Below, one piece after another: positions 34,382 through 43,191 of a stretch of DNA of 64,000 nt. Within the stretch, counting starts at the first letter, position 1, and the number at the start of each line of letters is the position of its first letter. The stretch spans positions 62,001 to 126,000 of the forward strand of contig CACJWS010000001.1 of assembly GCA_902596975.1 (NCBI GenBank). Reading direction: 5' to 3'. A program made the translations under genes and the position numbers. The stretch comes from an uncultured Pelagibacteraceae bacterium. GTDB taxonomy: Bacteria > Pseudomonadota > Alphaproteobacteria > Pelagibacterales > Pelagibacteraceae. The notes under the pieces were generated by a model. The model was not told where the DNA came from. It made no database searches and saw nothing but the letters and a program-made list of their open reading frames with translations.

Positions 34382-34909
34382 TCAGTGACCAGGAAAATCT
34401 AATAAATTTTCAACTTTATATCCCTTTTTCAGTAAACTATCAGTCCCACCTAAGTCAAAAAGATTAATTACAAATATAAATCCAGCTACATTACTTTCGG
34501 AAATTTCAATTAATTTAGCTGCAGCTTCTGCTGTACCTCCAGTCGCTATTAAATCATCAATAATTAGTACATTGTCGTTTTTATCAAAGGAGTCTTTGTG
34601 AACTTCAATAGTAGCTGTTCCATATTCTAATTCAAAATCAATAGAATGAACTTCTGCAGGAAGCTTATTTTTTTTTCTGAGCATTATAAAAGGCTTGTCT
34701 AAAATATATGAAATTGCTGAAGCAAAAACAAACCCTCTAGACTCTACAGCTGCTATTTTATCAAATTTGAATTTTTTTGATCTTTCTACTATTTGATTAA
34801 TACATTCTTTGAATGCTTTTTCATTTTTTATAAGAGTTGTAATATCTCTAAATAAAATTCCTTTTTTAGGGTAATCTTGAATTGACCTAATATGTTCTTT
34901 TAAATTCAT
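34382..34909 (-). CDS. apt: Adenine phosphoribosyltransferase
   Basis: The 175-residue protein has the PRPP-binding motif VLIIDDLIATGGTAEAA and the Apt signatures FRDITTLIK and ESRGFVFASAI. It salvages adenine to AMP. Adenine is released by the MTA phosphorylase encoded divergently next door (34938), so the pair forms a recycling step. Confidence 0.95.
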   Translation of the reverse strand: MNLKEHIRSIQDYPKKGILFRDITTLIKNEKAFKECINQIVERSKKFKFDKIAAVESRGFVFASAISYILDKPFIMLRKKNKLPAEVHSIDFELEYGTATIEVHKDSFDKNDNVLIIDDLIATGGTAEAAAKLIEISESNVAGFIFVINLFDLGGTDSLLKKGYKVENLLDFPGH

Positions 34910-34937
34910 TAATCTTAAATATAATCTAAATAAATAT

Positions 34938-35810
34938 ATGGCAAATAATAAATTAGCAATTATAGGTGGGAGTGGTTTATATGACGTTGAAGAATTTAAA
35001 GATAGAGAAACTCTTGATTTAAATACTCCTTGGGGAAAACCTTCAGATTTAATATTAAAGGCAAATTATAATAATAAAGATATTTATTTTCTGCCAAGAC
35101 ATGGAAAAGGACATTTCATATCCCCATCAAAAATAAATTTTAGAGCAAATATTGATGCACTTAAACAACTTGGTATCACAGACATTGTTTCTGTTTCAGC
35201 AGTAGGATCTTTAAAGGAAGATTTACCGCCAGGAAAATTTGTAATTGTTGATCAGTTTATTGATAGGACTTTTGCTCGGAATAAAACCTTTTTTGATGAT
35301 GAAATAGTAGCTCATGTATCAATGGCTCATCCAACTTCAAGTGGGCTGATGAATGCTTGCGAAGATGCTATTAAAAAAGAAAATATACCTTATCAAAGAG
35401 GTGGAACTTATGTTGTAATGGAAGGTCCACAATTTTCTACATTAGCAGAGTCAAATTTGTATAGATCGTGGAAAGCGGATGTTGTTGGGATGACAAATAT
35501 GCCAGAGGCTAAACTAGCTAGAGAAGCTGAAATTAGATATGCTTCAGTTTCTATGGTAACAGATTATGATTGCTGGCATCCAGATCATGAAAATGTTGAC
35601 GTTCAACAAGTTATTAAAGTACTCTTAGATAATGCCACAAAAGCAAAGAACATGATTAAAAATTTGTTAGATAACTTTGAAAATCACATTGATCCTAATG
35701 ATCTAACTAATAATTGCTTAGATGTTGCAATAATTACTGCTCCAGAAAAAAGAACTCAAAAAACTAAAGATAAATTGCAAACAATTGCAGGAAGAGTTCT
35801 TAATAAATGA
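34938..35810 (+). CDS. mtnP: S-methyl-5'-thioadenosine phosphorylase
   Basis: The 290-residue protein has GGSGLYDVEEF, the phosphate-site FLPRHGKGHFISPSKIN, and VMEGPQFSTLAES with GMTNMPEAKLAREAEI. The NMPEA and CWH features favour MTA phosphorylase over purine nucleoside phosphorylase. It splits methylthioadenosine, a by-product of polyamine synthesis, into adenine and methylthioribose-1-phosphate. The stop overlaps the mtnA start by four bases. Confidence 0.93.
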   Translation: MANNKLAIIGGSGLYDVEEFKDRETLDLNTPWGKPSDLILKANYNNKDIYFLPRHGKGHFISPSKINFRANIDALKQLGITDIVSVSAVGSLKEDLPPGKFVIVDQFIDRTFARNKTFFDDEIVAHVSMAHPTSSGLMNACEDAIKKENIPYQRGGTYVVMEGPQFSTLAESNLYRSWKADVVGMTNMPEAKLAREAEIRYASVSMVTDYDCWHPDHENVDVQQVIKVLLDNATKAKNMIKNLLDNFENHIDPNDLTNNCLDVAIITAPEKRTQKTKDKLQTIAGRVLNK

Positions 35811-36886
35811 AAATTAATGGTGTTGAATATAAAACAATTTGGTTTGATGAAGAAAAACAAGTTGTAAAAATCATAGATCAGACAAAGCTTCCACATAAAT
35901 TTACAATAAAAGAATTAAGTTCGGTTAAAGACGCTATAAATGCTATCAAAACAATGGAAGTTAGGGGGGCTCCATTAATCGGAGGCACCGCTGCATTTGG
36001 CTTAGTTTTAGCTATAAAAGAAAATAATAGTTTAGATTTTATAAAAAAAAGTTCTGGAGAGTTAGTTGCATCGAGGCCGACGGCGATAAATCTTCAATGG
36101 GCAGTGCATAGAATGAATAACAAATTATCATTTGTTGAACCCGGAAATTTATTTAAGGTTGCACTCAATGAAGCTAAAGAAATTTGCAAAGAAGATGAGA
36201 GCTTTTGTGAAAATATTGGTAAAAATGGATTAAATATTATTGAAGACATATATAATAAAAAAAAAGATACCGTAAATATTTTAACACATTGTAATGCAGG
36301 TTGGTTAGCGACAATAGATTGGGGAACAGCAACTTCTCCTATTTATCATGCACATAAAAAAGAAATACCAATACATGTTTGGGTAGATGAAACTAGACCA
36401 AGAAATCAAGGGGCAAACCTTACATCATATGAACTTAATCAAGAAGAAATTCCAAATACAATTATAGCAGATAATACAGGTGGAATATTAATGCAAAGAG
36501 GACAGGTCGATATGTGTATTGTTGGGACAGATAGAACTTTATCAAACGGAGATGTGTGTAATAAAATTGGTACATATTTAAAAGCTCTTGCAGCTCATGA
36601 TAATAATGTTCCTTTTTATGTTGCTTTACCAAGTTCAACGATAGATTGGAATTTAAAAAACTCCAAAGATATTCCAATAGAAGAAAGAGATCCAAAAGAA
36701 CTTTCTCATGTGGATGGAATTAACAAAGATAATAAAGTTGATAAAGTTTTAATTTATCCAGAGAAAAGTAAATCATTAAATTTGGCTTTTGATGTAACTC
36801 CAGCTAAGTATGTTACAGCATTAATAACAGAAAAAGGAATATGCGAAGCCTCTACTGAAGGTTTAAATGGTCTCTTCAAAAACTAA
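35807..36886 (+). CDS. mtnA: Methylthioribose-1-phosphate isomerase
   Basis: The 359-residue protein belongs to the eIF2B-like sugar isomerases with RGAPLIGGTAAFG, the catalytic-Cys motif LTHCNAGWLAT and the Asp motif IVGTDRTL. It converts methylthioribose-1-phosphate to methylthioribulose-1-phosphate. It overlaps mtnP (4 bases) and the downstream aldolase gene (20 bases). Confidence 0.95.
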   Translation: MKINGVEYKTIWFDEEKQVVKIIDQTKLPHKFTIKELSSVKDAINAIKTMEVRGAPLIGGTAAFGLVLAIKENNSLDFIKKSSGELVASRPTAINLQWAVHRMNNKLSFVEPGNLFKVALNEAKEICKEDESFCENIGKNGLNIIEDIYNKKKDTVNILTHCNAGWLATIDWGTATSPIYHAHKKEIPIHVWVDETRPRNQGANLTSYELNQEEIPNTIIADNTGGILMQRGQVDMCIVGTDRTLSNGDVCNKIGTYLKALAAHDNNVPFYVALPSSTIDWNLKNSKDIPIEERDPKELSHVDGINKDNKVDKVLIYPEKSKSLNLAFDVTPAKYVTALITEKGICEASTEGLNGLFKN

Positions 36887-37511
36887 CAAAAAGAAAAATG
36901 ATGTTATTAAGTTTTCCAAAATGCTTAATGAAAAAAAATTATCAGCTTTAAGATCCGGCAATATATCAGTCAGACATAACAATGGTTTTCTCATTACCCC
37001 TTCAGGAAAAAAATACTCATCACTAAAAGTAAAAGATATAGTCTTTGTAAGTCTAGATGGAAAATATGAAAAAAAAAACAAACCTTCGTCAGAATGGAGA
37101 TTTCATCAAGATATTTATATCAAAAAGAAAGATGCTCAAGCAATAGTTCATTCACATTCGACTAATGCAACAGCACTATCAGTTCACAAAAAATCTATTC
37201 CAGCCTTTCATTACATGGTTGCACTCGCGGGAGGTAATGACATTAAATGTTCAAAATACGCAACTTATGGAACAAGAGAGCTTTCAAAAAACATATTAAA
37301 AGCCTTGAATAATAGAAAAGCCTGTTTGATTGCAAATCACGGTCAGATTGCATTTGATAATAATTTACCTGATGCTTTTGAATTAGCACAAGAAGTTGAA
37401 AATTTGAGTTTACAGTATATAACCGCCCTTAAACTTGGAAAGCCAAAAATTCTTTCTATAAATGAAATGAATAAAGTTTTAAAAAAAGCTAAAAATTATA
37501 AAAGAGGTTAA
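36867..37511 (+). CDS. Class II aldolase/adducin-family protein (methylthioribulose-1-P aldolase or dehydratase)
   Basis: The 214-residue protein has GNISVRHNNGFLITPSG, the zinc-ligand pair HSHSTNATAL and a third His in LIANHGQIAF, typical of class II aldolases. After mtnP and mtnA it must act on methylthioribulose-1-phosphate, either as an aldolase giving DHAP and methylthioacetaldehyde (DHAP shunt) or as an MtnB-type dehydratase. Because no mtnC, mtnD or mtnE gene follows, I favour the aldolase. The next gene, a SpeD-SpeE fusion, starts 3 bases later. Confidence 0.78.
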   Translation: MVSSKTNKKKNDVIKFSKMLNEKKLSALRSGNISVRHNNGFLITPSGKKYSSLKVKDIVFVSLDGKYEKKNKPSSEWRFHQDIYIKKKDAQAIVHSHSTNATALSVHKKSIPAFHYMVALAGGNDIKCSKYATYGTRELSKNILKALNNRKACLIANHGQIAFDNNLPDAFELAQEVENLSLQYITALKLGKPKILSINEMNKVLKKAKNYKRG

Positions 37512-37514
37512 TAG

Positions 37515-38555
37515 GTGACAAAAGTTGGTGAACATATAACTCTAGATATCATTGGAACTAAAAAAGAATATGATCCCTCATTTTATGAAAAGTTAGTTTA
37601 TAAAATTGCAAAATTAGCAAAAGTAACAGTTTTAAAGATTTCAAAATATAAATTTGAGCCTCAAGGTTTTACATTGGTAGCTCTGTTAGCAGAAAGCCAT
37701 ATAAGCTTTCACACTTTCCCGGAAAATGAAATTATAAGCTTTGATTTTTTTACTTGTGGTAAAGTTTCACCATCAGTTGCTCTTAAAGTAATTAAAGAAG
37801 AAATAGAACACAAACAAATCATTATTAAGGAATTTAATAGAGATACGATTGATCTATATCATGATAACTATAGTTCACCAGGATTAAAAAAATCTTATGT
37901 TGTAAATAAAGTATTAGAAAATTTTAAATCCAAAGCAGGACAATATATTGAAATATTAGATTTAGAACTGTTTGGAAAAGCTTTATTTATTGATAAAGAA
38001 ATACAAGTTGCTGAGAGTGATGAACATTTATATAGCTCAACCTTTGTAAATTCTGGTCTTAATTTGAATTCAAATAAAGAGAAAGCTGCAATTATTGGTG
38101 GAGGTGACGGTGGTGTTGCAAGAGAATGTATTTCACAAAATTTTGGATTTATAGATTGGTATGAATTAGATCCTGAAGTTGTTGATGTATGTGATAAACA
38201 TTTAAGCAAAATAGGAGAAAAGGCGACAGAAAAAAATTCAGTTAAATGTGTTTGGGGTGATGCATTTGAGAGCATTAAATCAGTCAAAGATAATACCTAT
38301 GATCAAATTTTTGTTGATCTTAACGATGATCAATTTTGCATAGATTTAGCTGCAAAAAATATGTCATCTTTAGAAAGAATTTTAAAACCCAAAGGTGTAA
38401 TTACTGCTCAAGTTGGAAGCCAAGATAAAAAACCAAAACAAGTTGAAAATTGGTTAAATGTTTTTAACAAAAATTTTGGAAATACAAAACTTTCAAGAGT
38501 TTACATACCAAGTTTCGATTGTTCTTGGAATTTTTCCTCGTCAATAAATCATTAA
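37515..38555 (+). CDS. Fused S-adenosylmethionine decarboxylase and aminopropyltransferase (spermine-synthase-like)
   Basis: The 346-residue protein starts with GTG at 37515. Its N-terminal domain (1-110) is a bacterial AdoMet decarboxylase with the self-cleavage site AESHISFHTFPE (Ser61, His66) and FFTCG (Cys81), all two residues from the Thermotoga enzyme numbering. The C-terminal domain (about 115-346) is an aminopropyltransferase with GGGDGG at 195-200 and a VDLNDD acidic motif at 267-272. Instead of the usual YHE motif it reads AESDEHLY, which from memory resembles human spermine synthase, as does the end IPSFDCSWNF. It would make decarboxylated SAM and transfer aminopropyl groups, releasing MTA for the upstream genes. 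Confidence 0.82.
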   Translation: MTKVGEHITLDIIGTKKEYDPSFYEKLVYKIAKLAKVTVLKISKYKFEPQGFTLVALLAESHISFHTFPENEIISFDFFTCGKVSPSVALKVIKEEIEHKQIIIKEFNRDTIDLYHDNYSSPGLKKSYVVNKVLENFKSKAGQYIEILDLELFGKALFIDKEIQVAESDEHLYSSTFVNSGLNLNSNKEKAAIIGGGDGGVARECISQNFGFIDWYELDPEVVDVCDKHLSKIGEKATEKNSVKCVWGDAFESIKSVKDNTYDQIFVDLNDDQFCIDLAAKNMSSLERILKPKGVITAQVGSQDKKPKQVENWLNVFNKNFGNTKLSRVYIPSFDCSWNFSSSINH

Positions 38556-38613
38556 TTTTACTTTTTAAAACAATAATTTTATGAAATAATCTTCAAAATT
38601 TTGGAGGAAAAAA

Positions 38614-39441
38614 ATGAAAAAATTAAAAGTATTAGGACTTGGTATTTTAATATCATCATTCCTAACAATTTCTTCAATTGCAGATCAAATTAAAATTGGA
38701 ACTGAAGGTGCATATCCACCTTGGAATTCTAAAGACTCAGCAGGAAATTTGATTGGCTTTGAAGTCGAATTAGCAAATGAACTATGCAAAATTATGAATC
38801 ATGATTGCACTATTGTTGAGCAAGATTGGGATGGAATGATACCAGCTTTAGTTTCAAGAAAATTTGATGCTATTATGGCTGGAATGTCAATAACTGGTGA
38901 GAGAATGAAAACAATAAATTTTTCTCAAGGTTATGCTGATGAAGTTGCATCATTAGCTGTTATGAAAGGATCGAAAAACGAAGGCCTTAAAACAATGTCA
39001 GCTATAAATCTATCTGATGTAAGTGCTGATGAACAAGCAACACTAGATGTTTTGACCAAAGCATTTAAAGGTAAAACTATTGGTGTACAAACAGCAACAA
39101 TTCACCAGAACTTCTTGGAATCTGGATTAATGGGTAATGTAAAAATTAGAACTTACAAAACTCAAGACGAAGTAAATCTAGACTTATCTGCTGGTAGAAT
39201 AGATGCAGCACTAGCTGCAGCTGTTGCTTTTACTGATTATGCAGAAAAATCTGGTAAAGGAGTAGTATTAACTGGACCAACATTTGCAGGAGGAGATTTT
39301 GGTAATGGTGTTGGTGTTGGTATTAGAAAAGGTGACTCTAAACTTCTAAATGATTTTAATGCAGCAATTGATAAAGCAAGAGATGATGGCATTATTAGTA
39401 AGCTTGCTATAAAACATTTTGGTTTTGACGCTTCTATGTAA
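38614..39441 (+). CDS. Polar amino-acid ABC transporter binding protein (HisJ/ArgT-like)
   Basis: The 275-residue protein has a signal peptide (residues 1-23) and the SBP-3 signature IGTEGAYPPWNSKDSAGNLIGFEVELA, followed by DGMIPALVSRKFDAIMAGMS. This is the lysine/arginine/ornithine or histidine group. A strong ribosome site (GGAGG) precedes it. The next two genes encode its permeases. No ATPase gene is present, so it must be shared or elsewhere. Confidence 0.9.
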   Translation: MKKLKVLGLGILISSFLTISSIADQIKIGTEGAYPPWNSKDSAGNLIGFEVELANELCKIMNHDCTIVEQDWDGMIPALVSRKFDAIMAGMSITGERMKTINFSQGYADEVASLAVMKGSKNEGLKTMSAINLSDVSADEQATLDVLTKAFKGKTIGVQTATIHQNFLESGLMGNVKIRTYKTQDEVNLDLSAGRIDAALAAAVAFTDYAEKSGKGVVLTGPTFAGGDFGNGVGVGIRKGDSKLLNDFNAAIDKARDDGIISKLAIKHFGFDASM

Positions 39442-39450
39442 TAAATTATT

Positions 39451-39478
39451 TATGGGTGGCTATAATTAGCCACCTATA
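39451..39478 (+). terminator. Hairpin between the binding-protein and permease genes
   Basis: Bases 39451-39461 (TATGGGTGGCT) pair with 39468-39478 (AGCCACCTATA) in an 11-bp stem with one G-T wobble and a six-base loop. It starts 10 bases after the binding-protein stop and ends 2 bases before the permease ATG, so it covers the usual ribosome site. There is no T-tract. It could stabilise the upstream message end or block translation of the permease. Confidence 0.6.
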
Positions 39479-39480
39479 TT

Positions 39481-40173
39481 ATGGAACTTCTATATTTTGG
39501 TGATAAAGGTTGGGGAGACGAGTTATTCTTTGCAACATTAATGACAATTGCAGTTTCTATAACTGCAATGATAATAGGCTTTATATTTGCTGCTTTATTT
39601 ACTCCACTAAAATTATCTAATAATAAATTTCTTAACTCTATTGGTAATGCATACACCACTGTTATTAGAGGTGTACCAGAGCTTCTTGTAATTTATTTAT
39701 TTTTCTTTGGTGGAAGTGGAGCAATTATGTTTGTTGCTTCTATATTTGGTTATAATGATTATATTGAAATTAATGCTTTTTTAACTGGTTCATTTTCAAT
39801 AGGAATTATATCTGGAGCGTACTCGACTGAAGTATTTAGAGGAGCACTACAATCAATCGACAAAGGTCAGTTTGAAGCTGCAAAAGTTTTAGGTTTTAAT
39901 AAATATATTTACTTCTTTAAAATTATTTTGCCTCAAATGCTAAGACTAGCAATACCAAACTTAAGTAATGTTTGGCAAATTACATTAAAAGATACTTCTC
40001 TTATATCTGTCACTGGTTTAGTTGAAATAATGAGACAATCTTATATTGCCGCTGGCTCAACTAGAGATCCATTATTTTTTTACTCATTTGCAGCAGTTTT
40101 ATACTTAATGCTAACATTTTTAAGTATGCAATTATTAAACAGATTAGAAACAAAATATAGCAAAGGTTATTAA
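39481..40173 (+). CDS. Amino-acid ABC transporter permease (HisQ-like)
   Basis: The 230-residue protein has about five transmembrane segments and the HisMQ permease motif VIRGVPELLVIYLFFFGG with the loop GQFEAAKVLGFNKYIYFFKIILP. It starts directly after the hairpin with no visible ribosome site and overlaps the second permease by one base. Confidence 0.9.
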   Translation: MELLYFGDKGWGDELFFATLMTIAVSITAMIIGFIFAALFTPLKLSNNKFLNSIGNAYTTVIRGVPELLVIYLFFFGGSGAIMFVASIFGYNDYIEINAFLTGSFSIGIISGAYSTEVFRGALQSIDKGQFEAAKVLGFNKYIYFFKIILPQMLRLAIPNLSNVWQITLKDTSLISVTGLVEIMRQSYIAAGSTRDPLFFYSFAAVLYLMLTFLSMQLLNRLETKYSKGY

Positions 40174-40850
40174 TGGATATTGAATTAATGATTAGTAGTT
40201 TTCCAAAGTTGCTAAATGCAACTTTGATTACTCTTAAACTATTATCTGCATCTTTAATTCTTGGTCTTTTTATTGGATTAGGTTTTGCAATCTTAAGAAT
40301 GAATAATAATAAGTTGATTAATAAATTTGCTTACGGATATTCATATATTTTTAGGGGAACACCTTTATTGGTTCAAATCTTCATAATATATTTTGGATTA
40401 GGTCAAATTGAATACTTGAGAACAACATTTTTGTGGGTAGTTTTAAAAGAACCATATTGGTGTGCGATAATAGCATTTTCATTAAATACTGGCGCTTATA
40501 CATCAGAAATATTGAGATCAGCTTTTCAAACTATAAAACCCGGATATTTAGAAGCCGGAAGAAGCCTAGGGATACCTTCAAAAATTATTTTTAAAAAAAT
40601 ACAAATTCCTATAGCAATAAAACAATCTTTACCAGCTTATGGTAATGAAATTATATTAATGCTTAAAGGCACATCTTTGGCAAGTACAGTTACTCTTATG
40701 GACTTAACGGGTGTTGCTAAATATATAATTTCAACAACGTTTAAGCCTGTCGAGGTATTCATTGTGGCGGGAGGTATTTACTTGTTTATGACTTTTATAA
40801 TTCATAATGTAATTAAATATTTAGAAAAAAAATATGGATTTCAAACATGA
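40173..40850 (+). CDS. Amino-acid ABC transporter permease (HisM-like)
   Basis: The 225-residue protein has the matching permease motif IFRGTPLLVQIFIIYFGLG and the loop KPGYLEAGRSLGIPSKIIFKKIQIP. It is the partner of the preceding permease. The stop overlaps the nitrilase start by four bases (ATGA), which ties the nitrilase to nutrient uptake. Confidence 0.9.
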   Translation: MDIELMISSFPKLLNATLITLKLLSASLILGLFIGLGFAILRMNNNKLINKFAYGYSYIFRGTPLLVQIFIIYFGLGQIEYLRTTFLWVVLKEPYWCAIIAFSLNTGAYTSEILRSAFQTIKPGYLEAGRSLGIPSKIIFKKIQIPIAIKQSLPAYGNEIILMLKGTSLASTVTLMDLTGVAKYIISTTFKPVEVFIVAGGIYLFMTFIIHNVIKYLEKKYGFQT

Positions 40851-41632
40851 AAATAGCATGCATACAATTATCTAGCGGAGAAAATTATGAAAGTAATTTC
40901 AAAGATATTCTTAAATATGTAAATCAAGCTATAAAAAATAAATCTGACTTAATTATTACACCCGAAACCTCTTCCTTGATGTCCAGTAGTAGAGAAATAC
41001 TTTTTAAATATTCATTTGAAATGAATAAAGATCCAATTTTGAAGAAAATTAGAGAAGTTTCAAAAAAATATAAGAAATGGATTTTACTCGGATCAATTTG
41101 CGTAAAGGTTAAAAATAAACTCAGAAATAGATCTATATTGGTTGGACCAAATGGAAAAATTGTCAAATATTACGATAAAATTAATATGTTTGATGTTAAA
41201 ATTCCAAATAAAGAGCAACATAAAGAAAGTAAAACATTTAAAGCAGGAAATAAATTAGTAACTGCTAAATTGCCTTGGGGTAAAATTGGTTTTACAATCT
41301 GTTTTGATTTAAGATTTCCTGAACTTTATAGAAATTTATCAAAAAAAAATTTGAGTTTTATTGCTGTTCCATCAGCTTTCACAAAGTTTACTGGACAAAA
41401 ACATTGGTTAACACTTTTAAGAGCAAGAGCGATTGAAAATTTTTGTTATATTTTTGCACCTGCTCAAACTGGAAAAAACACCCCCAAAAGAGAAACATTT
41501 GGTCATACGACTATTATTTCACCAGACGGAAAAATATTAGCTTTAAAAAAATTAGGCAAGGGAGTGATATACTCAAATATTAATCCTAAGCTTTCCATGG
41601 ATTTAAGAAAAATAATACCAAGTCTAATTTAA
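40847..41632 (+). CDS. Carbon-nitrogen hydrolase (Nit/nitrilase family)
   Basis: The 261-residue protein has the Glu-Lys-Cys triad of the nitrilase family: Glu in IITPETS (about 41), Lys in YYDKINMFD and Cys in GFTICFDLRFPELYR. The CFDLRFPELYR form and the size fit the Nit1/Nit2 group (deaminated-glutathione amidase or omega-amidase). Linked by overlap to amino-acid permeases, it may remove amide groups from the imported compound or repair deaminated glutathione. It converges on the ATP-grasp gene, sharing a TTAA between the two stops. Confidence 0.8.
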   Translation: MKIACIQLSSGENYESNFKDILKYVNQAIKNKSDLIITPETSSLMSSSREILFKYSFEMNKDPILKKIREVSKKYKKWILLGSICVKVKNKLRNRSILVGPNGKIVKYYDKINMFDVKIPNKEQHKESKTFKAGNKLVTAKLPWGKIGFTICFDLRFPELYRNLSKKNLSFIAVPSAFTKFTGQKHWLTLLRARAIENFCYIFAPAQTGKNTPKRETFGHTTIISPDGKILALKKLGKGVIYSNINPKLSMDLRKIIPSLI

Positions 41633-43077
41633 TTTCTACTATCCACAATCAAAGTATCTTTAGATCCACCACCTTGAGAACTGTTAACTATCGTACTGCC
41701 TTTTTTTAGAGCAACTCTAGTTAATCCACCAGTTGTTACATAAGTTGATTTACCTGTTAAAATAAAAGGTCTTAAATCTAAATGTCGTGGTTCAATGTTG
41801 TCAGGTGTGATTGTAGGAACAGTAGAAAGAATTTCTAATGGTTGTGCAATGTAATTTCTAGGATTTTTTTTGATATTTTTTATCATTTCTTCTTTTTCAG
41901 CTTTAGAGGCCTTAGGACCAATCATAATTCCGTACCCACCTGATGCATTTGAAGGTTTAACCACATACTTAGAGATATTATCTATAACGTGTTCTCTATT
42001 TTTTTTATCTCCACAGAGAAGAGTTTCAACTTGATCAATAATTGGTTGTTCTCCTAAATAGTAAATGATCATTTTATTAACATAAGAATAAACTGCCTTA
42101 TCATCTGCAACTCCTGTTCCTAAAGCATTTATTATTCCAACATTTCCTTTTCTCCAACATTTGAAAACACCAGGTACACCTAATAAGGATCCTTTAAAAA
42201 AAACTTTTGGATCCATAAAATTGTCGTCTATTCGTCTATAAATACAATCTACTTTCAAAGGACCTTTGACGGTTTTCATGTAAACATGATCGTTTTCAAC
42301 AAATAAATCTTTTCCTTCTACCAAGGCTATTCCCATTTGTTCCGCTAAAAAAGAGTGTTCAAAATAAGCTGAATTATAAATACCAGGTGTTAACAAAACC
42401 ATGTGTGGGTTATTAGTTTTCTTTGGAATACACTCTGTCATACAATTATATAATTTATTTGCATATTGATGAACTGAAGAAACTTTATATCTTGTAAATA
42501 GTTCTGGAAAAATATCTCTCATTACCATTCTATTTTCCAGCATATATGAAACTCCAGACGGAACTCTTAAATTATCTTCAAGAACTAAAAAATCCCCATC
42601 AATGTTTTTTATAAGATCAATCCCAGATATATTTGACCATGCTTTGTGTTTTGGGGAGAAACCTTCACATTCTTTTAAATATAAAGGAGAATCAAAAATT
42701 AATTCTTTAGGTATTACTTTGTCTTTAAATATTTTTTTTGCATTATAGACGTCATCGATAAATAAATTTAGTGCCTTAACTCTTTGTGCAAGTCCTTTTG
42801 CAACCTTTAACCATTGACTTTTTGGTATAATTCTAGGAATGATGTCTAAAGGCCATTTTTTCTCTTCAGCTCTATTATTTGCAGCATAAACTCTAAAATT
42901 TATTCCTCTAGCGCTTATTGTACTTTGACAATTTTTTTCAATTTCTTGTAATTTTTTTTTTCCATATTTTTCAAGTATGCCTGCAATGATCTTGGCATGG
43001 CTTCTCAACTTCTTCTCTTTACTGATATATCCATCAAAAGTTGATTTTGAATCATAATTTTTCCAGAAATCAGACAT
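41629..43077 (-). CDS. Circularly permuted ATP-grasp protein (COG2308-like)
   Basis: The 482-residue protein has the features I associate with COG2308 (DUF404/DUF407): RGINFRVYAAN, EDNLRVPSGVSYMLENR, ACATP-type VLLTPGIYNSAYFEH, YVVKPSNASGGYGIMIGP and SSQGGGSKDTLIV at the end. These are peptide-ligase-like enzymes of unknown product. They normally lie with an alpha-E protein, a transglutaminase and the proteasome-like peptidase Anbu. Here only Anbu (43192) is next to it, divergently. Confidence 0.85.
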   Translation of the reverse strand: MSDFWKNYDSKSTFDGYISKEKKLRSHAKIIAGILEKYGKKKLQEIEKNCQSTISARGINFRVYAANNRAEEKKWPLDIIPRIIPKSQWLKVAKGLAQRVKALNLFIDDVYNAKKIFKDKVIPKELIFDSPLYLKECEGFSPKHKAWSNISGIDLIKNIDGDFLVLEDNLRVPSGVSYMLENRMVMRDIFPELFTRYKVSSVHQYANKLYNCMTECIPKKTNNPHMVLLTPGIYNSAYFEHSFLAEQMGIALVEGKDLFVENDHVYMKTVKGPLKVDCIYRRIDDNFMDPKVFFKGSLLGVPGVFKCWRKGNVGIINALGTGVADDKAVYSYVNKMIIYYLGEQPIIDQVETLLCGDKKNREHVIDNISKYVVKPSNASGGYGIMIGPKASKAEKEEMIKNIKKNPRNYIAQPLEILSTVPTITPDNIEPRHLDLRPFILTGKSTYVTTGGLTRVALKKGSTIVNSSQGGGSKDTLIVDSRN

Positions 43078-43191
43078 ATTAACTTAATTTTTTTACATAA
43101 GAGTTAAATAAGCAAATGATTAAATTCGATATCTGATATGAAATAAATGGGTTTTATTGTAATCACATATAATTTAAACATTTAACTTTTT

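Noticed and set aside
37895-38287. 130-codon antisense frame inside the SpeD-SpeE fusion gene
   Set aside because: Although long, it has low-complexity Ser/Phe/Pro content and no recognisable domain, and the sense gene is clear.
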